This document shows, one piece after another, positions 26,801-38,934 of a stretch of DNA of 64,000 nucleotides. The translations under genes and the position numbers were made by a program. Origin of the DNA: Parus major. Its lineage: Eukaryota > Chordata > Aves > Passeriformes > Paridae. The notes beneath the pieces were generated by a model, which did no database searches, was not told the origin of the DNA, and saw only the letters and a program-made list of their open reading frames with translations. The stretch is from NCBI RefSeq assembly GCF_001522545.3, contig NC_031776.1, forward strand, positions 34,203,042 to 34,267,041. The letters run 5' to 3'. Each line of letters begins with the position of its first letter. Position 1 is the first letter of the stretch.

Positions 26801-29800
26801 TTTTTGGCATAGTTACAAATGAAAAGTCAGTTCTTCTGCACCTGGACTGTTCTCCTCACTTGAGATGTTTGTTAAGAGACTTAAAAATTGCTTTTGCTCA
26901 GTGTGCTCTACTTGTCATGTGGAAGGTTAAGAAGCTGAAGATCCAGCTTTATTTTAAAAAAAAAAAAAAGGTGGGGGGAACTTCCAAATGCTTCTGCTGT
27001 TTATAGCTCTACTTGGGGAGTTTAAACTAGAGAAATGCTTTTCATATTTTACTCCATCTTCACAGAATTTACTTCTCCTAAATGCGACTGCATTTGCTTT
27101 CAAGTTTTTATTTTTCTTTTTTTTTTTTATAACACATGAACTGTCTCCTGTTTATTTCTTCTTATCTTTCTTTCTGTGCTGATTTACCTCCCATTAAATG
27201 AGCTTCTGCTCATGTGAAATTATTTTTTGGCCACATAGGACAAGATGGTATCAGGGAAAGGAAGAACTGTTAGAGAAAATATCACTTACCAAGGAGATTA
27301 AAGATAAGCAGAAAGATCACACTACAGGTAGAGGGAAAAACTACTAAAAAAACAAGAAAGATATCAGAAACTGTTTAAAATTATATGAAAGTATAATTGT
27401 TAAAGAGTTGCTTCTGTATTTTTAGAAATCATTAAAAACTCTGTGCAAGCATTGGATGTCAAAGTATGATAATCTCAGGCTTTCACTAACCGAGAAAAAG
27501 GAGGGGAATGAGAAGGAAAACCAAATTATTTTTAGTATGTGGAAAACTCAGCTTTTTGTTAGAGTATGAAACAAATCATATAATTAACATGTACAACACC
27601 CATCAACAAGACTCCGATAAGATCCTACTTTCTAAAGCTTGTCTTTTTTTTTCCTGCCCTAAAATCAAGTTCCTGATCCCATATCCTTGCTCTGAACATC
27701 ATATCCACGGGAAAAACAGCTACCACAACAACTAAAACATATGAAAAATAAAATGTAACCCAGTAATAACAGCCATTCCACTTGAGGATGCATGTAGTTA
27801 CTTTAAAAGTGGTTTTGTCTTGTGCAGAAAGACATGAATGCAAGGGCTACCAAAAGCAATTTAATACCAGGTGGGGGTTGACATTAATCTTTCATGACAA
27901 TAATATTGTGGTGTTACAGGAGGGCAAAAACAAATACCCTCTTGCACGTAGAACCACTTCCCTAAGAGTCTGGGCCTGTCTTAAAAACGCACGTATAGAA
28001 TTGATGTATGGCCCCAAATTCCTAATGAATATGATTATTAAACAGTCTCCACTCGTGCAAGTAATCGGGCCTGTCCTCCTTCTGCTACCCTTAGGTGTGA
28101 TCCAAGCTTTCTCTGCGAGCAGTGCAGGAATGCTGCTGGAATGGGCCAGGTTTGGTGAGCCCAGGCTGTTTTCTGCAGGACACAGAGCCAAATTCTGCCT
28201 GTGGCTGAGAGCAGTGCCATGAAAGCCACCGGGGCTGCAGAGGGGTGGATGGTGTGCCTGAGCAGCTTCTGAGCAGCATTAGTGTACTTAAAACAACAAA
28301 TTAATGTCTGTGGAACGCTAATCAATGTTTGGTGCACTCCACATTTTTCACTGAGTTGTTAGAGTACATTTGCTTATATTTTGCACTATTTTAATTTAGC
28401 CATATTGATCAAACTGAACACTCAATAAGACCCTAGGCACCTTAGCCTTATTAAAATTAGTCAACTTGAAGTAAGTGAGCGGAGGAAGTAATGGAAACTA
28501 TTCAGAGATTTAAATACAGTGCAGCCCACTTAAATAAATACCTGTTAATGAAATAAATCTGTATATGCACATATTTCCTCAGAAACAAATTATTAAGGGG
28601 GCTCTTTAGAAGAATAAGACTCAAACATATTCCTTAGTTTAAAATAGAAATATTTCTGTGTACATTTGTGTTTGCTGTGTTAAACTTGGGGAGTCCATGC
28701 TGACCTTTCCCATCAAAGCAGTTATCATTCTTTAGAGTCTTACAGTGTCAAAATTGATAAAAATACCCCTAAATAACCTGTAAGTAAACACTGCTGTGGG
28801 GTTTTGGTAGCTCTCCCAAATGAGTTTATCCCAGGAAGAGCAGAACTCAGCTGGGCCGTCACCCAGACAAGTATATCTGGGCAGCTGCAGAAGTAAAATA
28901 AAAGCCATTTAGCATGCAGTGGAAAAAATAAAAGTCATACAGCCTAGTCTTTACAAATAATACTTCTTTGTCTTCAGAAAGTCGTATTTTTTTTAAGCAG
29001 GGGTTGAGAAGCAAGATTACAGCACCAACTCCAAGGCTTGGCTTGAGCAGGGGTTCGCAGTACAGCTCCTTTTGGCACATCTCTGGAGCTCAAAATATTG
29101 TTTTTGAAAACATTGCTGTTTTTCAACAAAAATAGGAGATTAGACAACATCTTTAGCTGATTAATCCTCTCTGCTCTCTGAGGGGGTGACCTATGATAGT
29201 GTATTATTTTAGCCAGGGGAAAAAATTCCACCACGCAGCAAACTCTTCCTGCAGTACCTACAAATGAATTGAGCTAAAAAGTGGGTAGAGGATCTGTGGC
29301 GGTTTCCTGGCCTCCTTGCCTTAAGAGCTGCCTTTAGAGGGCTTTGTATACTCTTTTTTTTTTTCCCCTAGTCCAATAAAAGATATTAGCTCTTTTCCTT
29401 AAGCAAAAATCCCTCTCATGAATCAGGCCCTACACTTGCAACTAGTGTGATATTGCTGGCCAGGTTTCACCCCAGTAAAATTCTAATCTATACTTTGTCT
29501 TGCAGAATTAAGAAGAAAATGCATATCAGCAGAATCTCCTCTCTACTTTATTTCATTTATAAATTACGAGAATGATGCTATTATATATTATTAATTTCTG
29601 CTGTTCTCCAACTCGGCTGCAGCAGTGAGCTGCGGATGTTGGAACGGTGTAATTATGTTCTAGTAGGGCAGCCATCCGTTTCCTTTCAAAAATTTACAGG
29701 ATTCTTAATCATGCTGCTCATTTGGGTGCGCAGTAGCGAGGATGGCGAAACACAAACAGGGCACGTTCGTTTACACAGGAACACCTGCTTAGCATGATAG

Positions 29801-30524
29801 CAGATGTCAGTCAGCAAGCAGAACACAAAAGAAAAATATCAACAACAGCAAACTAGAAGCATTTTTAACTCGGTACGGAGATCTCTTGTCTGGAGGAAGC
29901 CAAAGGAAGGGGATGCGCCTTTGCAGGTCAAAGCAGAGGCGCGGCGATGATTTGGAAAGTCTCAACCAATGCTCCCCAGGGACTGGGTCAACAAATCCAA
30001 GACAAACTGTCCACTGGATGATGGGATATTTAACAATTTCTCCTTCTAGAGGGCCACTTTTGCCAGCTTGATGCTAAGCATCTTGCAAGGGTCATCATAA
30101 ATATATGGAATATTTGAGAACTACAGCGAAGTACTTGAGAGGAGTAAAATCCACAGTACTACTGCTCTGTGTGTGAGGATCTGCCAGCATCCCCACTGCA
30201 ACCACTTATTCTCAAGGCTTTAACTTTAAATGTTTCATCCCGGGCTGCCTCTGCTCTCCCACCTCAAATTGAGAGCGTTTCTGTTTTTTGCATATTTTAT
30301 GAAATAAAAAGACATCAGCAGAGGAGCAAAAGTTCAGTGATTTTGGGCTCTCCCGTGCAGCGCTCCAGCCCGGGAGTGGCCGCACCTCTCCCAGGGAGGT
30401 GTCGCGAGCGCGGAGCCCGAGCCGAGCTGTCGCAGGCAGGTATTATTAATCCCCCTCCGTGGCATAGGCAGTAACTACTCTTCCCCAGGATTGTTAGTAT
30501 TCAGAGCAAGTCAACTTGCGTGGG
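23842..30524 (-). other. ZEB2: ZEB2 intron 2 segment; no gene seen
   Basis: Unique intron. GC-richer, probably lineage-specific patches occur at 23930-24240 and 25180-25720. The latter has a direct repeat of GACACAAGGTCA at 25353 and 25371. A possible conserved noncoding stretch lies at 29580-29860, with homeodomain cores and few repeats. A CpG-bearing patch is at 30350-30430. Open frames lack recognisable domains. Confidence 0.6.
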
Positions 30525-30790
30525 TCCGTGCATTAAGGGCTCCCTAAGTATGCATTGACTTGATACCCAGTAATGGCTTCTAAGGAGCCGTTATGTAGTG
30601 CCGTGTCAATGATCCATGCATTGAGGACTCCCTAAGTACGCATTGACACGATAGACCGGAACGGCTCCGAAGAAGCCGTTACGGTCTATCATGCCAATGA
30701 TCTGCGGATATTGGCAGTGCCTCCCACACTTCTGCAGAGACTGTAAAAGTCTCTGAAGAAGCTGTTATGATGATCTCAGTGGAAGGACCA
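30525..30790. repeat. Three-unit ~88-bp tandem array of hairpins
   Basis: Unit 1 (30525-30612) and unit 2 (30613-30700) are direct repeats with an exact 88-bp offset; a diverged unit 3 follows (from 30701, about 86-bp offset). Each folds on itself. In unit 1, 30553-30578 pairs with 30586-30611 (21 of 26 positions, four wobbles). In unit 2, 30641-30666 pairs with 30674-30699 (23 of 26). Both have 7-nt loops. In unit 3, 30729-30742 pairs with 30748-30761 (13 of 14, 5-nt loop). I do not recognise the family. It could be a duplicated palindromic transposon, a structured RNA cluster or a hairpin-bearing conserved element. Confidence 0.8.
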
Positions 30791-31173
30791 TCAATCAGGT
30801 TGATGGCAGGGTTGCATTTTGCCATTTTTCCACCCTATCCTATGTTGGGAGGCCTTGTTCTGCTTCTAGAGTTATATTTGAAGAACAGACAAAATGTAAA
30901 TGCTACCCACCCACAGAGTGGCTCTGGGACTGTGCAGAGGTAACCAGGATTGTAATATGACCTCTGGTTTTATTAGTTTTTTGTTTTAAGTTCCAGCTGT
31001 TTCCAGCTGCGACGCCTTGACCAAGTCCCTTCAACTCTTCCTACTTTCGGTTGCTCTTCTTTAGCGACCATGAAAGGGGATGACATCTTTTGAGTGAAGA
31101 TTGCAGTGTGGCTTGGAAAATGTGAATTTAGAGCAGTTATCACTAGTGGAGGGCTGAGATGAACAAGGTGTGT

Positions 31174-31295
31174 ACATAGAATCACACAATGGTTTTGGTG
31201 GGAAGGGACCTTAAAGATCATCCAGTTCCAAACCCCTGCCATGGGCAGGGACACCTTCCAGTAGACCAGGTTGCTCCAAACCCTGTCCAGCATCA
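31174..31295 (-). mobile_element. CR1 LINE, truncated 3' end
   Basis: The plus strand reads CATAGAATCACACAATGG, then a GGGAAGGGACCTTAAAGATC-type block, then GCCATGGGCAGGGACACCTT. This is the reverse complement of the avian CR1 3' terminus, so the element points left. It is 5'-truncated, carries no reverse transcriptase and is an inert fossil. The CATGGGCAGGGACACCTTCCA wording is the neoavian form. Confidence 0.92.
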
Positions 31296-31768
31296 CACCT
31301 TTTACCCCCAAGCATGCAGGCAAAGCTACACTGAAAGGAAGTCTTACTTCTAAAGATTCATAAACTCCTATCTATTGAGTTTGTGTAGTTTCCATCCACT
31401 CAATTTATGTGAATTCACATCAGTTCTGAGAATCACTGCTTGGCAGAAGGTCATCTGTATTTTCTATGATGCCAAAACTTTCTATGAAAACACTGTGAAT
31501 TTCTTTTTCCATGTCTTCCTTAGTACATGAATATTTTTTTAAAAAAGGTTTTAAAGGTACATCATTCACAATGAAGTTTTAATTCATGCTAAGTCTATGA
31601 CCACGAAACACTGCTTAACCATCTGGTATTGTTTGTGTCTACTTTCCCATACTCTTTAAGGGAAAATGTGACTTTTTCTCCTTCATACTCACTTCATACT
31701 TCTGTTGAGGGGAGAGGGAGCTATAGTAGGATATAAGTATATAGAATACTCCACCTACTTTATACATT

Positions 31769-31834
31769 GGATAGAATTAGATGATCTTTGTGGTCCCTTC
31801 CAACCCAAACCATTAGATGGTCCTGTGACTCTCT
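31769..31834 (+). mobile_element. CR1 LINE, short 3' end
   Basis: GATGATCTTTGTGGTCCCTT followed by CCAACCCAAACCATTAGATG matches the CR1 3' tail in forward orientation, ending in degenerate ATTCTATG-type repeats. It is very short, diverged and 5'-truncated. Confidence 0.85.
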
Positions 31835-34800
31835 GATGATAATAAGCTCATTTATGGCATGATCCCCATCATTTAATTTACATCTACATGGTTAAATGTT
31901 ATCAGACCACCAGAGAAAGACTGTAACCATACCTTGTGGAAAGCAGAGATCCTCAAGCAAGAAAAAGTAGAATTACTGTGCAGGTTGGAGCACCACAGAG
32001 AGACCTTGTCTGTAGCCAGGCTGGCCTGAAAAGTGTGAGCTCAAATAAAAAGAAGCTGTGCAAAAGGAGATGGAGGAACATTATAGAAGATCAGAGAGGG
32101 TCATGATAAAAGAGAAACTGAGAAGGCAGAGAAGTCTCAGGGAGCAGTAGTTATTAATCCCGGGTACCTCTTTCTTTGGACTCAAAGACTCAAATATTTT
32201 TAAGTGTATTTTCAGATGTGTGGAAGCACTGGAGTTGTCCAGAGACTGGTACCCCAAATCAGTGATTCTTTTTGGCATTGTTAATAATAATTTTGGAGTT
32301 GCAGAATAGCTGTAGCCATCAGGTCCACAACAACACCACCAGCAAGCAAAGGAGAGAACACAACCCTATATCTACTGAAAGCTTGAGACATGCATGGATT
32401 TTGCCAACACAGCCTTCACTCAAATGCTTTTCAGGTAGAGGAGTGTGCAACATATTCTGGAAAGCTTCAATTTTTCTTTGGATAACCTGCTCTCCAAAGG
32501 CAAAACTATTAATTCTTTGAGAATGCATCTTTGGGATTCAGAGTCTCTTTGGGTTGTCCCTGAGAGCCTATGGGCACCAACCACCGCTGCAACCCAAATT
32601 CCATTCACATCTCCCTCCATGCTGCACTGCAAATTTGTGTGAAAAGTTGCATTTCCAAATCTGAACTGCTGAAGACTGCTGTCCTCTGGAAAAAAAAAAA
32701 CCAAACAGAAACAGCAACCTAAGCTTTTCACTAAATTTAATCATCTGAGGGTTTAAACCCTACTGAGAAGGAAGAGAAGATATCATTTTACAATGATTCA
32801 GACCATATTTCACGTGCAATATTTAATGGATGCTTTCAGGTACCTCATGTTATGATGCTGCCCCTGCAACATCGGCTGAGCCCTCGATGTAAAACCTCAA
32901 ATATTTTTTTCAACTTCTGGGATAGGAACAGGCATTTGCCTCCTTCCATGTGTATATTTATTAGTAAGAATTTTGCATGGTGTAATTGAAGCCTGGCAGT
33001 TTTTACCAATCGAGGCTTAAGAGGAAAACTAACACAATGTAATGTTTTGTGTCTTTTTTTTGTCCATGCAGACCAGTCACTGAAAAGGTGCAAAGCGCTG
33101 CTAAAAGTACGTTTTCTGAAATTCAAAGCCTTTTAAGAAAGGTACACAATGCAAGAATACGCAGCTGCAATTTTAAAAAGGCTACTGCTCCTTTAATGCC
33201 CAGCTGGTCCTGAGATGTAATAAAATTGACATATTGATTCCTTTGAATTTACAAATGCCTGTTTCATAAACTCCATCTCCAAAGCCTAGGCATCTTTAGA
33301 GCACTGTCATTTTTTTCTCCAAATGGATCAATTATGTGCCCACGTAATCCTGTTACCTGTGAAATCCATGCATACTTCTCCCATTTGCTGCAGTTCCCAG
33401 GCGGACAAACTTGCATTATGTACGCATAAACAAACAGAGCATTTTCCTGATATTAGGGATTGTTTTCAAAGTGAAAAGCAATCTCCTGGGTCCTTTACTC
33501 AAAAAAAACCCCATACATAGTGCGGTGTTCCTCCAAGTAACCTCACTGCACTATATGTATAATTATTACACAACACAGCAAATCATTAAAAAAACATTGA
33601 GTCCTGCTATCTCAAATGCTTCAACTGCAAAAAGGCACCAAGACTGAGCAGCCAGCCCCCATTTTCTTGGTGAATCAAACTTTCCCATTTCTTCCTCAGC
33701 TTCTTTATTTGATAATTATTGCCATATCTATAAGAAAATCACGTTCATCAGATGTGTTTCTGCGTGACTTAAACATTAGAAAAACACCCACAAACAAGCA
33801 AGCAGCAAACTTTGCTGTGGAAGTTTGGGGCTTTTTTATTTTATTTCTAGGATAATTCATCTTTTCATCTTGCTGAGCACCTTTCCATCATTTACACACA
33901 CACACACAGAGTCAAGCAGGCATTAACCTGAAAACCTACCACTTATGCATATAAATGCATCACACATACGACTATTCCCATATCCTGTGGCATATTATTT
34001 GTATGAATATATACCATGCACAGAAACACATTTATACACACACACCCCATGCACAATCCTCAAATATAAGCAGAGAAAAAGAGAATAAATGTATTTTTCT
34101 CTGTATATGAATTGTTTATAAAGTACCGTGTACATACATAGATATGAATTCTTGTTTCATTCTTTCAGGCTGTGCTGTATCTGATTTTCTACACTTCACT
34201 GGGCAACCAGCAGTTCAGTTACACTACACTTGCCCTGTACAATTTGTCTCTAAAAGGTTCCCAAAATTATGAAACATCCTGTCTGCTGCATGACCTGCTC
34301 ACCGCAGTGCCTCAGCCCGAGGTGCATCCACACATATAGAGAGGATGGCAGAGAAAAAATTTAGTGTATAGCTATATGTTTGATGCTTGGAGCCCATACA
34401 AGTGGCCCAATACACCCCTGCCATTGTGCAGGAGTGGGTTTTAAAGATAAATGGCTGCATGTTAACCAGATTTGACATGCTGCACAAAAGCAGCCACCTT
34501 TGGTCCCATGACACAGCCAAACAGAAAAAACAACAAGCAGTCCTGGCAAAAGATGTCCAACGTGAATAAAAGCCCAACAATTTGTCACATAGTCGTTACA
34601 AAATGTTCCAGGCTTTGGGGCTTGCCATGGGACAGCAGCGATAAGACGAGCATAGAAAAACGAAGGCTGGGGGTGTTGGGGTGGCGGAAGAGTTAAAACT
34701 CGAGGAAAGCTCCAGTAGTTCCAAAGGGGAAACAAAGAGGATATTTTCATTTGGCTCTTTCCAAAGACACACACACACACACACACATGAAAAAAGGAAA

Positions 34801-36999
34801 AGAAAAAAAAAAGAAAAGAAAAAAAGAAAAAAAAAGAAGGAGCCATAATTAATTAAATCAAGAAGCTCAGTTGTTTTGAGAAGTGATTGAAATCTGACAT
34901 GCAAAGTAGAAATATTTACGTTTACTTTCTATTTTAGGAATCCACGAAGCTACTTTTCCTTCGCTGCACTTCCCCACCACTACAATGACCATGGCTCAGT
35001 TTATCCAGTAGTACGCTCTGCCTGTTCGGGGCCAAATCCTGCTCATGTTTCTCATGGCATTTGGTCTTTCCTCATGGGAACAGGCCCAGAAAACTCAGAC
35101 CCAAAAAGATGTGGCTGAAGTTGAGGACTGGCATATGGCAGCAGAGCAGTACCTGAACTCCTGCTTTCCTTTGAGTTCACACATGACAGAAAAGAAAAAG
35201 CCCAAACTTAAGCTTGGTTTGACGAGCCTGAATTTCCAAACCAACTTGATCCTGCAGTTTTCCACTAAAACCAACCATGGGTTTCAAACCCTACTTTGCT
35301 GTTCCTTGTCCCCACAGAGTCACCCAGGTATGACCATCAACTGCAGTCGGGTCAGGATTTGCACCTATGCCAGTCCACTGGGATTTTGATGTATTTTTAG
35401 AACCCCTATACCAAAATAAGGAGCTCAAATGCACCAGTGCAGCTGCTTGCTAAGCTCCACATAACGGAGCTCACATTGTAAAATACCTTTCAGTCAATAA
35501 TCATCATTGCTTCAGTGATTACCCTTCACTTCTTTATATTCAGTGGCAGAAAACTGGGGAGAGGGGGGGCAGTTAAAAGCAATATCATCCTCTAAATTAG
35601 AATAACCAGTTGTATAATAAACTCTGAGATTCTGGTTATTAGGAACATACATTTGTAATTTTCTCAGACAAATTCCTTGGCATCCGCTCGCCCTCTGACG
35701 AAACAACGGATGATACTTGCTCTTCCTCAGTCCCACAGAATGGCAGAGTGCTTTGGAAATATTAAGCTCTGCAAAAGCCCTGTGAATGAGTTCAGCAGTA
35801 TTTCCCTGTCTCATAGACAGGGAAAAGGAGCATGGTGAGGTTAATTGACTTGCTGGAGAGCACTTGATGCTGCACTCACCTTCCCCAGCTCGGCCAGCGC
35901 AGGGCCAGGAGAGCATCCCACCACATATCCACCCACATCCTCTGCCCAGCCGGGCTGCAGCCTCCTCTCAGCATCCCAGCATGGACCAGCATGGCGTGGC
36001 CTTCCCCTTGTCCCTTCATGGGTCTAATCCCTTCGCAGGGGTTTTTGTATGAGTAAATTAAATAGCATCGAAATCGCCTCTGAAGTACACAGGGCTTATC
36101 AAAAGGAAGGGGAAAAAAAAAATCTACAACCAAGTGTCATCCAGAAGAAAAGTTCATTATTATATGTCAAGGAAAAATTAATAGAAAGGGCTTCAATAGT
36201 TAAATTACATGGGTAGATCAGGCTTTCTGCAGGAAGACCAGTTTGCTTTAATTAAAGCATGTTCTGCTCAAAAGCCACTGTGCTCGTGTTTTACAGCAAC
36301 CTGATACCAACACCTGTAAGTCCCTGCTCAAAAACTCCAACTGCTTTCCCATATTCCAGCCCAGCAATCCACGTTATCGAAAGTCTGAGTTATTTTTAAA
36401 TGGATGGGGGGGACAACTAAGCCAGGGCTCTCTGTGGAGTTGAGAAGAAGGGGGACGTTCAAATCATGGAAATGTCAATTCCAGCAATGTGTGCCTTGGA
36501 TTATTTTTTTTTTTTGACTGTCAAGAAGATTTTAAATCTTTAATATCTGTTTGTTGTCAGGTTTGCCTCCAGCTTTTTGTATCTGCAGGTTGTATTTTTT
36601 TGTTGTTGTTAGGAATTAGCATTTCTCATTTGCTAGCTGAAACTTTAGGAGAAAGCACCAAAATGCCGATAAACAAAGTTCATCTCAGGGAAAATCTCTG
36701 TATGCATAACCTAGTTAACAATTCTTTCATGGTTGCAGGATGAAATTTGAAATGCATGTTGAAAAAGAGAGTTCCTACAGAATGCATCAGTACTACCGAG
36801 GCTTTTCGAGTGCGCTGTACTAATTTTAAACAAGAAATCATTATGATTTCCGTGCCGTATTAGCATCTCTTTTATTTCGTGGTATCTCTGCTGCACTATT
36901 TCAACTCGCTGCAGGTTGCTGTTACTTTTTTTTTGATACCACATTGTTTAAACACACACCGGAGCTGAAGACATTTGGGATTACCAGGAACTTCAATCA
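31835..36999 (-). other. ZEB2: ZEB2 intron 2 segment; no gene seen
   Basis: Unique AT-rich intron. Simple repeats: (CA)n at 33892-33907, (AC)n at 34768-34786 followed by an A/G-rich purine tract at 34787-34840. Open frames such as 34361-34846 minus are shadows of these tracts. No exon or further transposon recognised. Confidence 0.6.
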
Positions 37000-37930
37000 A
37001 CATTTTTGGCCTTTGTAAAGGATCTTAGCCAAACATTTGGTGTAGCTAAACTCCAACTGATGCCACGACGCACAGAATATCACTCCCCAAAAAGTGCAGA
37101 ACTGATGCATTGTGCCATCTCTGGCAGCATTCGTTCAGCGTTTGCTGCGACTGGGGAGGAAGAAAGATACGGAATGCACGGATTGATTTTCAAATTACCT
37201 CAATATTTTGAAAACATTTTCACCTGCATGCTGAGAATGCTAAGAATAGGCAGGAAGGCAATTGTGCATTTGCACAGCCTCCACTGCATTCATTTATAAA
37301 TTACCTCATCACTGACTGAAATTAACACTGATTCTTACAGGCAATTTCTCAATTTCCAATGCTAATTACATTTTTTTTACTTTTAAATTCTGTACCACCT
37401 GTTTTGGGCAAGACATCTTAGGCAGCGCGACCGCATTTAATCACAATTTTAATTAACCGCCCTGTAGATGTGAAAAAGAAGCAATTATAATATAGATGAA
37501 TGATGATTTTTCTGCATTAAATTGTTTTGTTTCCCTGGTATGTTGATTGTAACACAGCACACAAATACAGTAACTGTACAATTTTTTTCTATTGTAATTT
37601 AGTAATTGTTTTTGGAAAACCAGTTTGGGAATGAGTGACTTCATCTGTTTACAAATTGATTGATACTGTTAACTCACTGATTGCTGCAGCATACATTTTG
37701 TATCGCACAGCCTAGCATAAAATATAATTAGGCATGCACAGACTTTGCAGCACCATTTTGGAATCTGAAAATCAACTGTAACCGAAGTGTGTTTTCCTTG
37801 AGCATCCTCGTATCAGCCGCGGCTGATGATACGATAATCAACAAACAATGGGCTTTTCCCATCCTGCCGCTGGTAGAAACCCTTGGATTTAATCTGATAG
37901 CCTCACAGTGCAAGGGTTAGAGGGTTGGTT
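37000..37930. promoter_or_regulatory. Candidate conserved noncoding block
   Basis: AT-rich but complex sequence with many homeodomain-type cores (TAATTA-like around 37320-37460 and 37700-37735), little simple repeat and no transposon. It includes the 16-bp perfect palindrome ATCAGCCGCGGCTGAT at 37812-37827. The texture resembles developmental enhancers. Conservation was not tested. Confidence 0.3.
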
Positions 37931-38831
37931 GCTTTTTTTTTTTCAGAATGTGCTCTGCCAGGCCTGGGAGCTGAGGGTTGGCAAGTCTGCAGCTTGCCCA
38001 ACTCCCTCAGATCGCTATCGGGAAGGAGCAGGCGAGTGATGGAAAGAAACAATGATGGCAAAAAGAGCCGCGGCTCGCAAAACGCGGGGATCGTTCCTGA
38101 CACGCGTGTGCTGTGGCACCGGCTATCTCCAGCTACATGTTACAGGGGGAAAAGATCTCGATCTGACTCATGGCTGGCAGATACAGATCAGCCAAGTTAT
38201 ATATATATCCCCACGGAGAAGCGCGAGACCGTTCCCATTGGAGGCAAAGCCTGCCGGCTTTCCCAGGGAGCGAGGCCGCACCGGAGCGGGAAGGGAGCAG
38301 ATGTGCAGCACTAGCAGCACCTGGGCTTTGGGACACAGTGTCACCACCACTGTGCTCTACCAGTGACCTGGGACGGTTCTGCTGAGGGGTTTCCCACTTT
38401 GGGGCTGTAAATCCCCCAGCAGAGGTGGATTGAGGGGCAGGGACACAGGGAAGGCGCACCCTGACATTTACAGGAGAGAGGTGGCAGCTCTCACCCTCCC
38501 AATCTCCTGTGCAATGCACAGAGCAAGAAGCCTCCACCAAGCGGGACTGGCCAAGAAGTGAGACACCACAACAGCCTCGGTGAGACCACATCCCAACCAG
38601 ACCAGCAATGTCACCCACAGTGCACTGAGACCAGGAAGGATGGGGATGAGGCAGACCCGAGATTGTCTCCATGGGAGCACAAGGGTCTCTCTGATTCGGA
38701 GGCAACTTGGGGGGCTCCTGGTCTCATCTGCTGGCCTGCTCGCTTTATAAATATTTGTTAAGAGAGCAGGACATAAAGTCTACTGTTCAGTAGGTGATTT
38801 TTGTAAGAATCCAGCTATCCATACATAAAAG

Positions 38832-38934
38832 GGTCTATTATCTCACTGTGGAAGAGATTTACATGCGTAACTCCCATTAACTCTTATGGGACTTAGGCAC
38901 GTAAATCTCTTGTGCATCTAGAGAAGAATAGACC
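38832..38934. mobile_element. MITE-like palindromic element
   Basis: Inner arms 38853-38877 and 38886-38910 are inverted repeats matching at 22 of 25 positions around an 8-base loop. Outer ends GGTCTATT (38832-38839) and AATAGACC (38927-38934) are also inverted. The arm core (TTTAC..GCGTAACTCCCAT) resembles a palindromic nonautonomous repeat I recall as common in turtle and crocodile genomes, so this may be an old sauropsid DNA transposon relic. The family name cannot be fixed here. Confidence 0.6.

Noticed and set aside
38133..38705. 190-codon minus-strand open frame
   Set aside because: Overlapping frames on both strands in a GC-richer patch; no family resemblance or coding signature.
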